DNA from: Woronichinia naegeliana WA131
GTDB taxonomy: Bacteria > Cyanobacteriota > Cyanobacteriia > Cyanobacteriales > Microcystaceae
Assembly: GCA_025370055.1 (NCBI GenBank)
Contig: CP073041.1
Location: 7,596,272-7,660,271, forward strand
Direction of reading: 5' to 3'
DNA length: 64,000 bases
The notes beneath the pieces were generated by a model. It saw nothing but the letters and a program-made list of their open reading frames with translations, did not search any database and was not told the origin of the DNA. Of the stretch, positions 1 to 8,620 are shown in pieces (position 1 is the first letter of the stretch; each line of letters starts with the position of its first letter). Made by a program: the position numbers and the translations under genes.

Positions 1-214
1 CATGAATCCCTGTAAATTTCCAACCCGCATTTAAGGTGCGCTCTAGCTGTTCAATTTCCTGGGTTTGGGCGAGCAAGGTTTGGCTCTCTTCCATCTGAGT
101 GGGTGGGATCAGGTTTTGGGCGGCGATCGCACCTAATTTTGTCTCTGTGAAGGTAGAGAGATGTTGACAAAGGCGTTGCCATTCGAGGAGAGCGAGGGTT
201 TCCGTTTGAATCAA
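1..214 (-). CDS. mutS2: MutS2 family protein, N-terminal fragment
   Basis: The 71 codons at the window edge are the start of a gene that continues off the left side. The translation begins IQTETLALLEWQRLCQHL and continues with a helical stretch containing KLGAIAAQ and LLAQTQEIEQLE, which matches the N-terminal domain of cyanobacterial MutS2, an ATPase with a C-terminal Smr endonuclease domain that acts on branched DNA or collided ribosomes. No ATG lies in frame upstream before a stop, so the start is probably TTG at 212-214, placing the first residues as in Synechocystis MutS2. The frame stays open without ATG for another 18 codons or so upstream. No clear ribosome-binding site is visible. 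Identity is from remembered family sequence; the ATPase and Smr domains lie outside the window. Confidence 0.75.
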   Translation of the reverse strand, partial: MIQTETLALLEWQRLCQHLSTFTETKLGAIAAQNLIPPTQMEESQTLLAQTQEIEQLERTLNAGWKFTGIH

Positions 215-263
215 GGTTTTATCAGGGTTGAAAGAACTAATGGTTAATAGATTTAAAGTCAGG

Positions 264-1253
264 CTAGGATGATCTTTTAGTAATCAAGGAGCGATTTATA
301 ATTTCTACAATATTAGTTAGATTGAGAGTCTCAAGTTCTTTTTGAATTTTTGGAATTGCATTTTCTGAAGCTTGCTCATCATTACCAGAATAAGCTAATT
401 GAATTTTCTTATGTTCGGAACTAGTAAATAATGTTATCCAATCTTTGTTATTCGGCAATAGGTAATCTATGTAACTGTTTTGTCTATCTTTCGACAGGAA
501 AAAATTCTGAGAATAATAGTCATCTTGTTTGCGTTGATCTAAGGCACGTTTAGCTAATAATTCTTCGATCAGAAAACTACCTGATTCAGTTATTTTTTGA
601 TTAACATATTGATTTTTACTAATCAAATCAGCTTGCGTATTTATCTTTGAGATATAACTATAAAGTTCTGCCCTGTGACTATACTGAACAGGCAAGATAA
701 TAAAACCTGTTTTAGCTTCTTTATTAATATCAAAAAATGGAATAGTTGAGTTGTAGGGAGTTAATAAAATTCCTTGCAGATGAAATTTCAGCTTACTTGA
801 ACAATATTTTTTAATTGACCGTTTAAGAATATCTCTAAAAGTTGTAATTTGTTCAATCCCCCGTTCAGTAGAATTTTTATTGATGCCTTTCATTTCGATA
901 ATAGTCAATAACAGTAAATCATCCTGTATAAACAGCGATAAATAATCAGGTCTTTTAAGTTTTTGATTGGTAATGAGAGGGTCTGGATTGCGATCAATTT
1001 CAAATAAAAGGCAAACGGATTTTTCTTGAGCCTTGGTTATACGAAAACTAACACCACTTTCTGGGGGCGCAATTCGATCAGGGACAGTACAGAAAATCAG
1101 CAAATTCTCTAGCAAATTAAAGTTTTGCCAGTCGAGTTTATCTTTTTTTTCAACAATGGGTAAATTGGAAAAATCAGGCTTCTGTGTCTTTGCTTTTTTG
1201 TCCCGCTTCATAAATTGTAAAAAACTTTTGTTGAACATCAACGGACACATCAC
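264..1253 (-). CDS. PD-(D/E)xK nuclease-like protein paired with ATPase
   Basis: Protein of up to 329 residues that I do not recognise as a named family. It contains the spaced motif of PD-(D/E)xK nucleases: E85 in LLFEID, D103 in RPDYLSL and E120-x-K122 in IIEMKG, each in a predicted beta-strand context, followed by a helix (ERGIEQITTFRDIL). Alternative starts are M6 and M15 (MKRDKK, at 1211). The gene overlaps the 3' end of the ATPase gene upstream by 38 to 80 bases depending on the start, so the two are probably translated from one message. The second half has no recognisable domain. A nuclease role is inferred from the motif only; association with a SMC/ABC-like ATPase is the arrangement seen in many anti-phage two-gene systems. 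Confidence 0.6.
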   Translation of the reverse strand: MMCPLMFNKSFLQFMKRDKKAKTQKPDFSNLPIVEKKDKLDWQNFNLLENLLIFCTVPDRIAPPESGVSFRITKAQEKSVCLLFEIDRNPDPLITNQKLKRPDYLSLFIQDDLLLLTIIEMKGINKNSTERGIEQITTFRDILKRSIKKYCSSKLKFHLQGILLTPYNSTIPFFDINKEAKTGFIILPVQYSHRAELYSYISKINTQADLISKNQYVNQKITESGSFLIEELLAKRALDQRKQDDYYSQNFFLSKDRQNSYIDYLLPNNKDWITLFTSSEHKKIQLAYSGNDEQASENAIPKIQKELETLNLTNIVEIINRSLITKRSS

Positions 1254-2643
1254 TCAGTGTATCCCAACGAATGCCATAATCAGGATCATGGAGAGAAATT
1301 AATTTGTTATTTTTCATTTCATAGGCACTAACCTGTTCCATTTTGAGGAAGGCTTGAGAATCTTGCAGATAAAGAGATTGGGCTTGAGCTTCCAGAATGT
1401 CTTGATCTTGATGATTTCCATTAACAATATTATTGAGATGGGCCATTAAGTAGGGACTATGGGTGGTTAATAAAACTCTAACACCTAAATTAACAAGGAT
1501 TGCTAAAGCCTCTAATAATTTTACCTGGGATTCAGGATGTAAATTCATTTCAGGTTCATCAATAACCAAAAAATCCCCTGCTTTGGCTCGATAGCGCAGA
1601 TAAAGTAAGAGAGGAGCCAATTGTTTAATTGAAGATGAGGCATTATAAAGGTCAATTTCTAAACCTCTTTTAACTGAAACTTTAATTTCCCTTCCTCCAA
1701 ACTTAGTTTTCTTAAATTTAGTTTTATTATTATTTTGAATATGCTCCTCAATTTGATCGGCTAATTCTTGAAATTTATTTTTGCTACTAGAATCAGGAAC
1801 GGGTTTATTTTCTAGTTCTATTTCCGTCAAAAAGTCTAAAAAATCTTCTACTGGCTGTGGATAGAAAAGATTTTCTTGCTGACCAAATAAATCAAGTTGT
1901 CTGAATTTTGTTGATTCTAAATCATTATCCACATCAATGTTAATAAAATCACCTGAACCTCTTTGCACTCTCTTAAAAAATCGTTCTCCTTTAAAAAATC
2001 TGTAACGTGTATTTTCAATAAATTTATAAGTATTAATCAGGGCATTTCTCTCGGCTGGGAAAGGGAAAGCTATTGAGAAAATTTCTCTTAAAATCAAAAC
2101 GCAAACAATAGTTATTAAACTGGCACTAATCTCTTTGATTAAATCCTCATTCTCTATATTATTTTGCATTGCCTCAACAACAAAGTAGTTATTTTCAAGT
2201 TTAACTTGATACCCATTTTTTCTAAATGCCACTTTTATAATTTCTTGCCTTTGTAAAATACAAATTGCATCTAAAATTTCATTGTCAGAAACTTCCAGTT
2301 GAAGTCCTGTTCGCTCGAAAATTTTATGGCTAGAATCTTGAAAAAAAGCCTCTAGTTTAAAGCCATCAAACTGCTGTGAAATTAATTTGACGCTTGTTGA
2401 AAAAAAATCAATAAAAGATGAATCTACTTTAATTCTAAGCCCCTGTTGTGCTGTATCCTCAATCTCTAATTGACTTAGTTCTAATGTTTTTATCATGTTA
2501 CTGGCAATATGCTTCCATAAGCCATAAATAGAGTAAGCAATATAAGTTTTATTAGAATTATTTGGGCCAATAATAACGGTCAGAGGTCGCAAATCTAACT
2601 CTGCTTCCTTAATACTTCCCAAATTCCAGAACTTGATTTTCAT
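1174..2643 (-). CDS. AAA/ABC-like ATPase (AAA_15/OLD-type)
   Basis: ATPase of about 489 residues. From the start MKIKFW the Walker A motif is GPNNSNKT (residues 26-33), preceded by the typical LTVIIG strand. Near the C-terminus are Walker B with catalytic glutamate (LVIDEPE), NLHPESQ, and the switch histidine in LLTTHSP. The middle is a long, helical, charged insertion, as in the single-chain AAA_15/AAA_21 ATPases related to OLD and RecF. The reading frame is open 8 codons further upstream (to 2667), but the internal ATG fits the family start better. The gene leads into the nuclease-like gene with overlapping ends. There is no TOPRIM domain here, so it is not a classical OLD nuclease; the nuclease activity may be supplied by the partner. 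Confidence 0.8.
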   Translation of the reverse strand: MKIKFWNLGSIKEAELDLRPLTVIIGPNNSNKTYIAYSIYGLWKHIASNMIKTLELSQLEIEDTAQQGLRIKVDSSFIDFFSTSVKLISQQFDGFKLEAFFQDSSHKIFERTGLQLEVSDNEILDAICILQRQEIIKVAFRKNGYQVKLENNYFVVEAMQNNIENEDLIKEISASLITIVCVLILREIFSIAFPFPAERNALINTYKFIENTRYRFFKGERFFKRVQRGSGDFINIDVDNDLESTKFRQLDLFGQQENLFYPQPVEDFLDFLTEIELENKPVPDSSSKNKFQELADQIEEHIQNNNKTKFKKTKFGGREIKVSVKRGLEIDLYNASSSIKQLAPLLLYLRYRAKAGDFLVIDEPEMNLHPESQVKLLEALAILVNLGVRVLLTTHSPYLMAHLNNIVNGNHQDQDILEAQAQSLYLQDSQAFLKMEQVSAYEMKNNKLISLHDPDYGIRWDTLSDVSVDVQQKFFTIYEAGQKSKDTEA

Positions 2644-2844
2644 AGCAAAACTTATACCTGGACACAAAACACCATTTTAACCGATCCGCGATCGCCTTGA
2701 CAAATATTCTGTGAAGGTCTCAACAGAGAGTTAAGGTTTAGACTGTAATGGCTAAGTACCAAATTAGTTCGTAAAAAACTTGCTGTTCAAGGAGCGATCG
2801 CTATCAGTAAACATCTTTAAACATCCATCAACGGTGAAAAGAAT

Positions 2845-4680
2845 CTAGCGCAAACCATAGAAAACAATTGTCAACAATGGCGTTAAGAAAGCTAACATAA
2901 TCGTTAAAGGCGCACCTACCTTCGTAAAGTCATAGAATTTATAACCCCCTGGCCCATAGACCATTGTATTGGTTTGATAACCGATGGGGGTCATATAACT
3001 ATTGGAGGCAGCAAAAGTAACTACAAACATTAAAGCTAAAGGATTTAAGCTCAAACTCTTAGCCACCTCAACGGCGATCGGTAGCATCAACACAACAGTG
3101 GCATTATTAGACAGAATTTCCGTCAAAATAGCCGTTGCAATATAAAACAATAATAGAATCCAATAGCCTGATAAATGACCCCCAAAACTGACTAAGTAAT
3201 TTGCCAACCATTTTGTCGTTCCCGAATTTTCCATCGCCGTTCCCAGGGGAATTAAACCGGCTAATAGAAAAATAATATCCCAACGCACCGCGCCATAAAT
3301 TTCACCTGGTTTTAAACAACCTGTTATGATCATCAAAAGAACTCCGACTAAACTTGTCACTAGAATCGGCATCCAGTCTAGGGCCGCAATGACCACCACA
3401 CCGACAGTAATCGCTAACGCAATCCATGCCTTATCTAGACGTAAATTTTCTCGATCCTTTTCTTCCAATACTAATAATTCTCTGGTGGTTTGCAAGCCTA
3501 AAAAGCTTTCCTTAGGGCCTTGCACTAATAACAAATCCCCGAAGCGTAATTTCACTTGTCCCAAGCGTTGACGAATCAGTTCTTCACCACGACGAATGGC
3601 TAATACAGTGGCATTATAACGCTGGCGAAAGCGAGTATCCTTTAAGGTTGAACCAATTAAACGGGCATTGGATAGGATTAAAATTCCGGCAATTTTTTCT
3701 TCTCCTTTTTCGAGATTCGTGGCTAACGATGCCTCTAGTTCTTCATCAGAAAATTTTACATCAGCAAAAATTTCAACACCTCTTTCGTCCTTAATTTTGA
3801 GGAGATCATTGCGTCCCCCTCGTACAATTAAAATATCACCTAGAGCCAGAACTTTATCCGCTAAAGGTTGGGGGAAATGGATATCATTATGAATAATTTC
3901 TAGAACGTCAATATCAAACTTGCGCTGAATTCCACTCTGTCTAAGGGTCTGACCAATTAAGCTAGAGCGCGGAGGAATAATGATCTCACTAACATAATCT
4001 TTTAATTGGTATTCATCCGTCATATTGCTGTCAGAAACGGGTTTACGCTCTGGCAATAAACGAGGAGCAACGATCGCCAGATAAATTAAACCGATCGCAA
4101 AAGTAGTTAATCCTAAAGAGGTAAATTGAAACAGATGAAACTCTTGCCCTGTCAGTTTTTTAGCAAGACCACTGGCCAGAATATTCGTCGAAGTCCCGAT
4201 GACGGTAATCATGCCCCCCAATACGGTGACATAGGAAAGGGGAATCATCAGTTTAGAGACGGAAATTTTGCGCTGTTTACACCATTCTTCCACAATGGGA
4301 AGGAAGATTGCAACGACGGCGGTATTGTTAATAAAGGCCGTAATCGGCCCAACGATCGCCCCCATTACCAGAATTTGCTGGCTCGGATTGGTCCCCCCCC
4401 ACTTTACCAAGAAATCCCGCATGATCTGAATAATGCCAGTCCGCGTAATGCCATAGCTGAGAATAAACATCGCCATGACGGTAATCGTGGCAGAATTTCC
4501 AAATCCGGCAATGCCTTCATCAGGAGTCACTAAGCCCAAAACCATCAAAATGACCATTACCGCGATCGCCGTTGTATCAATCGGCAACCATTCCGCCACA
4601 AACATCACCAATGCGCCAATAATGACTACAAGGGTAAGAAGAATTTGATGCTCCTGTAGCCACTGATGAACAATATCCAT
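2845..4680 (-). CDS. SLC13-type (DASS) permease with two RCK_C/TrkA-C domains
   Basis: 611-residue inner-membrane carrier. Hydrophobic segments at about residues 12-200 and 410-611 flank a soluble centre. The soluble part holds two TrkA-C (RCK_C) modules, roughly residues 225-300 (SSLIGQTL ... DILIVRGG) and 325-395 (ARLIGSTL ... DLLLVQGP). The repeated helical-hairpin signature with NNT (FINNTAVVAIFLPI) and SNNATVVLMLPIA is typical of the divalent anion:Na+ symporter family. Cyanobacterial proteins with this architecture are annotated as sulfate or dicarboxylate transporters; the substrate cannot be read from sequence. It stands alone on the minus strand, 177 bases downstream of the start of the ATPase gene. 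Confidence 0.8.
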   Translation of the reverse strand: MDIVHQWLQEHQILLTLVVIIGALVMFVAEWLPIDTTAIAVMVILMVLGLVTPDEGIAGFGNSATITVMAMFILSYGITRTGIIQIMRDFLVKWGGTNPSQQILVMGAIVGPITAFINNTAVVAIFLPIVEEWCKQRKISVSKLMIPLSYVTVLGGMITVIGTSTNILASGLAKKLTGQEFHLFQFTSLGLTTFAIGLIYLAIVAPRLLPERKPVSDSNMTDEYQLKDYVSEIIIPPRSSLIGQTLRQSGIQRKFDIDVLEIIHNDIHFPQPLADKVLALGDILIVRGGRNDLLKIKDERGVEIFADVKFSDEELEASLATNLEKGEEKIAGILILSNARLIGSTLKDTRFRQRYNATVLAIRRGEELIRQRLGQVKLRFGDLLLVQGPKESFLGLQTTRELLVLEEKDRENLRLDKAWIALAITVGVVVIAALDWMPILVTSLVGVLLMIITGCLKPGEIYGAVRWDIIFLLAGLIPLGTAMENSGTTKWLANYLVSFGGHLSGYWILLLFYIATAILTEILSNNATVVLMLPIAVEVAKSLSLNPLALMFVVTFAASNSYMTPIGYQTNTMVYGPGGYKFYDFTKVGAPLTIMLAFLTPLLTIVFYGLR

Positions 4681-4789
4681 GAAATACGTCGAAAAAAAAA
4701 GCAGATGAAGTTACGATCAACTTAACCTTAACCGATAAGTTGTTACACATTTAAAGTGCTTGGTGATTTTCTTGAAAGTTCTGTAACCA

Positions 4790-4803
4790 GGGGCTTAAGC
4801 CCC
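4790..4803. repeat. Perfect 14-base palindrome
   Basis: GGGGCTTAAGCCCC is a perfect inverted repeat between the SPFH gene end and the permease start. It has no T-run, so it is not a convincing rho-independent terminator, and it resembles the GC-rich palindromes listed elsewhere in this window. Confidence 0.5.
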
Positions 4804-4877
4804 TTGCCCGTATGCGTTTAAGCACTGTTTTAGTGAGTGCTATTCCTCGTTGTGATGACCTGACCATCCGTAGGCAA

Positions 4878-5852
4878 TTAACTCGCCCGATGACGATCAA
4901 TCTTCTCCAGGGCAGCCGTTAAATCCGCCGCCTTATCTTCCCGACCGGAATCAATCACCGATCGCACTCCTTCCAGGGTAGAAATAATACTACGGGGATC
5001 GATGAACATTACCTTACTACTTTCACTGGTTCCAATACTCATTCCCATGTCTAAATATTGTTGAGCCAATAGAAATTGCAAAGCTTCCCTGGTATCAGGA
5101 TTCGTGCTCAGTTTTTCCGTCAAAATATTTAAGGCCGCAGCCGTTGCTTCAGCCTGAAGAATTTTCTGTTGTCGTTCAGCTTCTGCCTGGAGAATGGCCG
5201 ATTTTTTCATCGCTTCTGCGTCCAAAATACGGGCTTGAGCCTGACCTTGAGCCGAATTAATGGCCGCATCTCGTTCTCCCTCCGAAGTCAGAATAGCAGC
5301 CCGTTTTTTCCGTTCCGCCGCCATTTGTAATTCCATCGAATCCTGAACTGCTTTAGCCGGTATGATATCGCGGAGTTCTACTCTGGTGACTTTCACACCC
5401 CAGGGATCGGTGGAAATATCGAGATCTCGCAGCAGACTTTCCCCAATTTCAGAACGGGCGGTAAAGGTTTCATCTAATTCCAATTTGCCAATTTCAGCCC
5501 GAATTTGCGTCAAAACCATATTTACCATCGCTGATTGCAAATTTTCTACTTTGTAATAGGCTTTTTCCATATCGAAAATGCGCCAATAGACGACAGCATC
5601 AACGGTAATAGAGACATTATCTTTCGTAATACAGGATTGGGGCGGAATGTCTAAAACTTTTTCTCGGATCGTTCCTTGATATACCACTCGATCCATAAAG
5701 GGAATGACAAAATTGAGGCCAGGGGCCAGTTTTTTGTTGTAACTGCCCAAGCGTTCGACTAAGTATTCATTTTTTTCGTTAACAATTTTAACGGAACCAA
5801 AAAGGGTAGAACCACCAAAGGCGAGAATAAATAAAAAGAAAAAGACTTCCAT
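4878..5852 (-). CDS. SPFH/Band 7 protein (stomatin/QmcA type)
   Basis: 324 residues. One N-terminal membrane segment ([16 protein letters not shown]) is followed by the SPFH domain (about 25-180), with the hallmark stretches VEALG-like [20 protein letters not shown] and [10 protein letters not shown], then an alanine/glutamate-rich coiled coil (about 190-245: [26 protein letters not shown]). This is the slipin/QmcA type of scaffold that oligomerises on membranes. It lies downstream of an NfeD gene on the same strand (95 bases apart), the conserved stomatin-NfeD operon. Known family members cluster membrane microdomains and interact with membrane proteases; the specific role here is not shown. 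Confidence 0.85.
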   Translation of the reverse strand: MEVFFFLFILAFGGSTLFGSVKIVNEKNEYLVERLGSYNKKLAPGLNFVIPFMDRVVYQGTIREKVLDIPPQSCITKDNVSITVDAVVYWRIFDMEKAYYKVENLQSAMVNMVLTQIRAEIGKLELDETFTARSEIGESLLRDLDISTDPWGVKVTRVELRDIIPAKAVQDSMELQMAAERKKRAAILTSEGERDAAINSAQGQAQARILDAEAMKKSAILQAEAERQQKILQAEATAAALNILTEKLSTNPDTREALQFLLAQQYLDMGMSIGTSESSKVMFIDPRSIISTLEGVRSVIDSGREDKAADLTAALEKIDRHRAS

Positions 5853-5947
5853 AATGTTTGTCCTAAGATGAATGATTAGAAGTTAAAGGGAAAAAAAGTA
5901 AGCGATCTTTTGCTCTCAAGATCACAATTTTTTTTAAAACATTGATT

Positions 5948-6382
5948 TTAAGGGACTGATTCGGTATCTAGAAAAGGATAGACAATCAGAGTATTGCCAT
6001 TGCGACCAACCACATAAACTTTTTGGCATGGGGCAAGGGTAAGGGTTTGATCCTGACATTCTGCTCGCCAAGAATTGCCCTCATAGAGTACTCTACCCAC
6101 CTTCCCAGGTAGAATTTCGGTTAGAGTTTCGCCTTCGATCGCATCTTGGAGATGAATGGAACGGTTGCGTTTAGGAACAAATCGTCGGGAGCCGATAATT
6201 AATAAGGTGGCCACCAAAAGCCAGGCTGTCACCTGAATGCCAAAACTGGGAATCCAAATGGCTAGACCGGCTACGGCGATCGCGCTAATCCCCAGAATCA
6301 AAGCAACAAAAGCGGTCGGGAAAAAAGCCTCCGTTAGACAAAGACAGGAACCAGCAATCAGCCAGAGAAAAACAAGATTCAT
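5948..6382 (-). CDS. NfeD-like membrane protein
   Basis: 144 residues: two or three N-terminal transmembrane segments (to about residue 70), a basic loop (SRRFVPKRNRS), then a small OB-fold domain starting around DAIEGETLTEILPGKVGRVLYEG and ending GNTLIVYP. The combination is the short NfeD form that lacks the ClpP-class protease domain. It precedes the SPFH gene on the same strand and is probably co-transcribed with it, as in most bacteria. The length is normal for the short form. Confidence 0.8.
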   Translation of the reverse strand: MNLVFLWLIAGSCLCLTEAFFPTAFVALILGISAIAVAGLAIWIPSFGIQVTAWLLVATLLIIGSRRFVPKRNRSIHLQDAIEGETLTEILPGKVGRVLYEGNSWRAECQDQTLTLAPCQKVYVVGRNGNTLIVYPFLDTESVP

Positions 6383-6428
6383 AGCCAGAAACGAAGAGTG
6401 AAGATGATTAGATCTCTTGCAAATTCAA

Positions 6429-6464
6429 GCAAGTCCCCCTTTTTAAGGGGGATTTAGGGGGATC
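6429..6464 (-). repeat. 36-base dispersed palindromic repeat, copy 1
   Basis: On the minus strand this reads GATCCCCCTAAATCCCCCTT followed by an A-run and GGGGGACTTGC. Two further copies sit at 35429-35464 (inside the glutamate synthase gene) and 49599-49634. The internal CCCCCTT/AAGGGGG arms form a hairpin. It lies between the NfeD gene and the divergent methyltransferase gene. Confidence 0.75.
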
Positions 6465-6618
6465 AAACGCTATTGTGCAAGAAGTCTATTCTCGCCAATC
6501 TTGATGCAGCCGAATTGAGAAATAAAACAATCTGCAAGCCTATCCTAGCCTAGTTGAGACTGGATTTTCTGATTCTTTTGTACTTAAGACTGCCCGTTAA
6601 GCTGTACAAATAGTAGAA

Positions 6619-7548
6619 ATGCTTCAGCTATCACCCAAGAGAGTGAGGTTAGTTAGAATAATGAAAGTTCAAACTATCCCCTTTTTCATGAGTAACGACC
6701 TATATCAACAAATCCAGGAATTTTATGATGCCTCTAGTGGCCTATGGGAAGAAATCTGGGGTGAGCATATGCATCATGGTTATTACGGTCGGGGGGGAAC
6801 CTATCGGCTCAATCGTCGCCAAGCCCAAATTGATCTGATTGAAGAGCTTTTAGCCTGGGCAGAGAGCGATGCCTGTAACAAACCACCATCCACGATTCTC
6901 GATCTTGGTTGCGGCATTGGGGGCAGTAGTCTCTATCTTGCCGAAAAATTGGGGGCGCAGGTTACGGGTATTTCGCTGTCACCAGTACAAATCAAACGGG
7001 CTAGGGAACGCGCTCTCAACCAAGGACTGGCAAATCAAGTCACTTTTGAAGTAGCTAATGCTCTAGAAATGCCTTTTGCTGATCAGAGTTTTGATTGGGT
7101 TTGGTCTCTCGAAAGTGGTGAGCATATGCCTGACAAGGCTAAATTTTTGCAGGAATGTTATCGGGTGCTTAAACCAGGAGGACGGTTAATCCTAGCAACC
7201 TGGTGTCATCGTCCGACTACTTCCTTGGCTGGGACTTTAACGGCTAATGAAAAACGGCATTTGCAAGCTATTTATCAAGTTTATTGTTTGCCCTTTGTTC
7301 TCTCTTTGCCAGACTATGAGGCGATCGCTCTGGATTGTGGTTTTAAAGCCCTGCGTTCCGAGGATTGGTCGATGGCTGTTGCACCCTTTTGGGATCAGGT
7401 TATTGATTCGGCGATTACACCCAAAGCGATCGCGGGACTCCTTCGGGCGGGCTGCAAAACGATTGAGGCCGCTTTATCTCTTCAGTTAATGCAGCGAGGT
7501 TATCAACGCGGTTTGATTCGTTTTGGATTGTTAACGGCAATCAAATAA
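6619..7548 (+). CDS. Gamma-tocopherol methyltransferase
   Basis: SAM-dependent methyltransferase that converts gamma- to alpha-tocopherol. The SAM-binding motif is ILDLGCGIGGSSLYLAE, followed by FDWVWSLESGEHMPDK and LKPGGRLILATW. The segment from LYQQIQEFYDASSGLWEEIWGEHMHHGYY-like residues onward closely matches my memory of Synechocystis slr0089, and the next gene is HPPD, the same neighbour as in Synechocystis. The N-terminus is uncertain: in-frame ATGs are at 6619, 6661 and 6688. GAGG lies 12 bases before 6661, and the conserved part starts just after 6688. The plant orthologue is VTE4. Confidence 0.85.
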   Translation: MLQLSPKRVRLVRIMKVQTIPFFMSNDLYQQIQEFYDASSGLWEEIWGEHMHHGYYGRGGTYRLNRRQAQIDLIEELLAWAESDACNKPPSTILDLGCGIGGSSLYLAEKLGAQVTGISLSPVQIKRARERALNQGLANQVTFEVANALEMPFADQSFDWVWSLESGEHMPDKAKFLQECYRVLKPGGRLILATWCHRPTTSLAGTLTANEKRHLQAIYQVYCLPFVLSLPDYEAIALDCGFKALRSEDWSMAVAPFWDQVIDSAITPKAIAGLLRAGCKTIEAALSLQLMQRGYQRGLIRFGLLTAIK

Positions 7549-7573
7549 ATACTAAATTTTTACGGAAAAAACG

Positions 7574-8596
7574 ATGAACATCGATCATATTCATTTTTAT
7601 GTCGAGAATGCGAATCAGACTAGGGATTGGTTGATCCAAACGATGGGTTTGCAGTCATTAGGGCAAAAGGTGGAAACTCATACCCAGACTGAATATGTTG
7701 GCAATGCTCATCTTTTGTTTTTAGTCTCTGCTCCGCTCACTTCCCTTAGTCCTGTGGCTGACTATTTAAAAAAACATCCCAGTGGTGTTGTGGATTTGGC
7801 CTTTCAGATTCAAGATTTAGAGTTAATGTTAACTAAAGTTCTGGATTTAGGGATTCAAATTTTTCAAAAGAAGGTATCCAGCACCGGCGAAATTCAATCG
7901 TTTAAAATTAAGGGCTGGGGGGATTATTATCACACCCTGGTTAAAAATAAAGCCTCAATCTCTAGGGTTAATGAGCTATCGGAGTCTTCTGTCCAGATTA
8001 CAGCGATCGATCATCTAGTTTTAAATGTTCATTCTGGTCAACTAGATTTAGCGGTAGATTGGTATAAAACTTTATTTGATTTTCAAGTTCAACAAATTTT
8101 TACAATTCAAACTAATTATTCGGGTCTTTATAGCAAAGCTTTAATTGATAACACTGGACAACTGCAATTTAATATTAATGAACCTAGCACTCATAATTCC
8201 CAAATTCAGACTTTTTTAGAATACAATCATGGGGCTGGCATTCAACATATTGCTCTATACACTCAAAATATTTTTCAAGCGGTTAGTGATTTACGAAAAA
8301 AGGGTCTAGGTTTTTTGCCCATCCCCAAAAGTTATTATGCTGCGCTGAAATATCGTTCTCAAAAGCTACTCAATTTTGCGTTTAATGCTCAGGAATGGCA
8401 AGCGTTAGAAGCTTTAGAAATCCTACTGGACTGGTCGGATCAACAACCAGAGGCTTTATTGATGCAAATTTTTACCCAACCTATTTTTGATCAGCCTACT
8501 TTCTTTTTCGAATTAATCGAACGCCGTCAGCAAAAAAAAGGATTTGGGGAAGGGAATTTTTTAGCATTATTTCAGGCAATTGAAACCTTATTATAA
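7574..8596 (+). CDS. hppD: 4-hydroxyphenylpyruvate dioxygenase (HPPD)
   Basis: 340-residue two-domain vicinal-oxygen-chelate enzyme that makes homogentisate, the head group of tocopherols and plastoquinone-like compounds. The C-terminal iron-binding domain shows the expected ligands: His in TAIDHLVLNV (about residue 145), His in GIQHIALYTQ (about 225) and Glu in FFFELIERR (about 315). Family features LGFLPIPKSYY and QIFTQPIFDQPTFFFE are also present. It starts 25 bases after the methyltransferase stop, so the two form a tocopherol operon. Length is typical of cyanobacterial HPPD (about 340), which is shorter than plant and animal forms. Confidence 0.88.
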   Translation: MNIDHIHFYVENANQTRDWLIQTMGLQSLGQKVETHTQTEYVGNAHLLFLVSAPLTSLSPVADYLKKHPSGVVDLAFQIQDLELMLTKVLDLGIQIFQKKVSSTGEIQSFKIKGWGDYYHTLVKNKASISRVNELSESSVQITAIDHLVLNVHSGQLDLAVDWYKTLFDFQVQQIFTIQTNYSGLYSKALIDNTGQLQFNINEPSTHNSQIQTFLEYNHGAGIQHIALYTQNIFQAVSDLRKKGLGFLPIPKSYYAALKYRSQKLLNFAFNAQEWQALEALEILLDWSDQQPEALLMQIFTQPIFDQPTFFFELIERRQQKKGFGEGNFLALFQAIETLL

Positions 8597-8620
8597 GAGC
8601 TAGTCTAGCGCGATCGCTTT

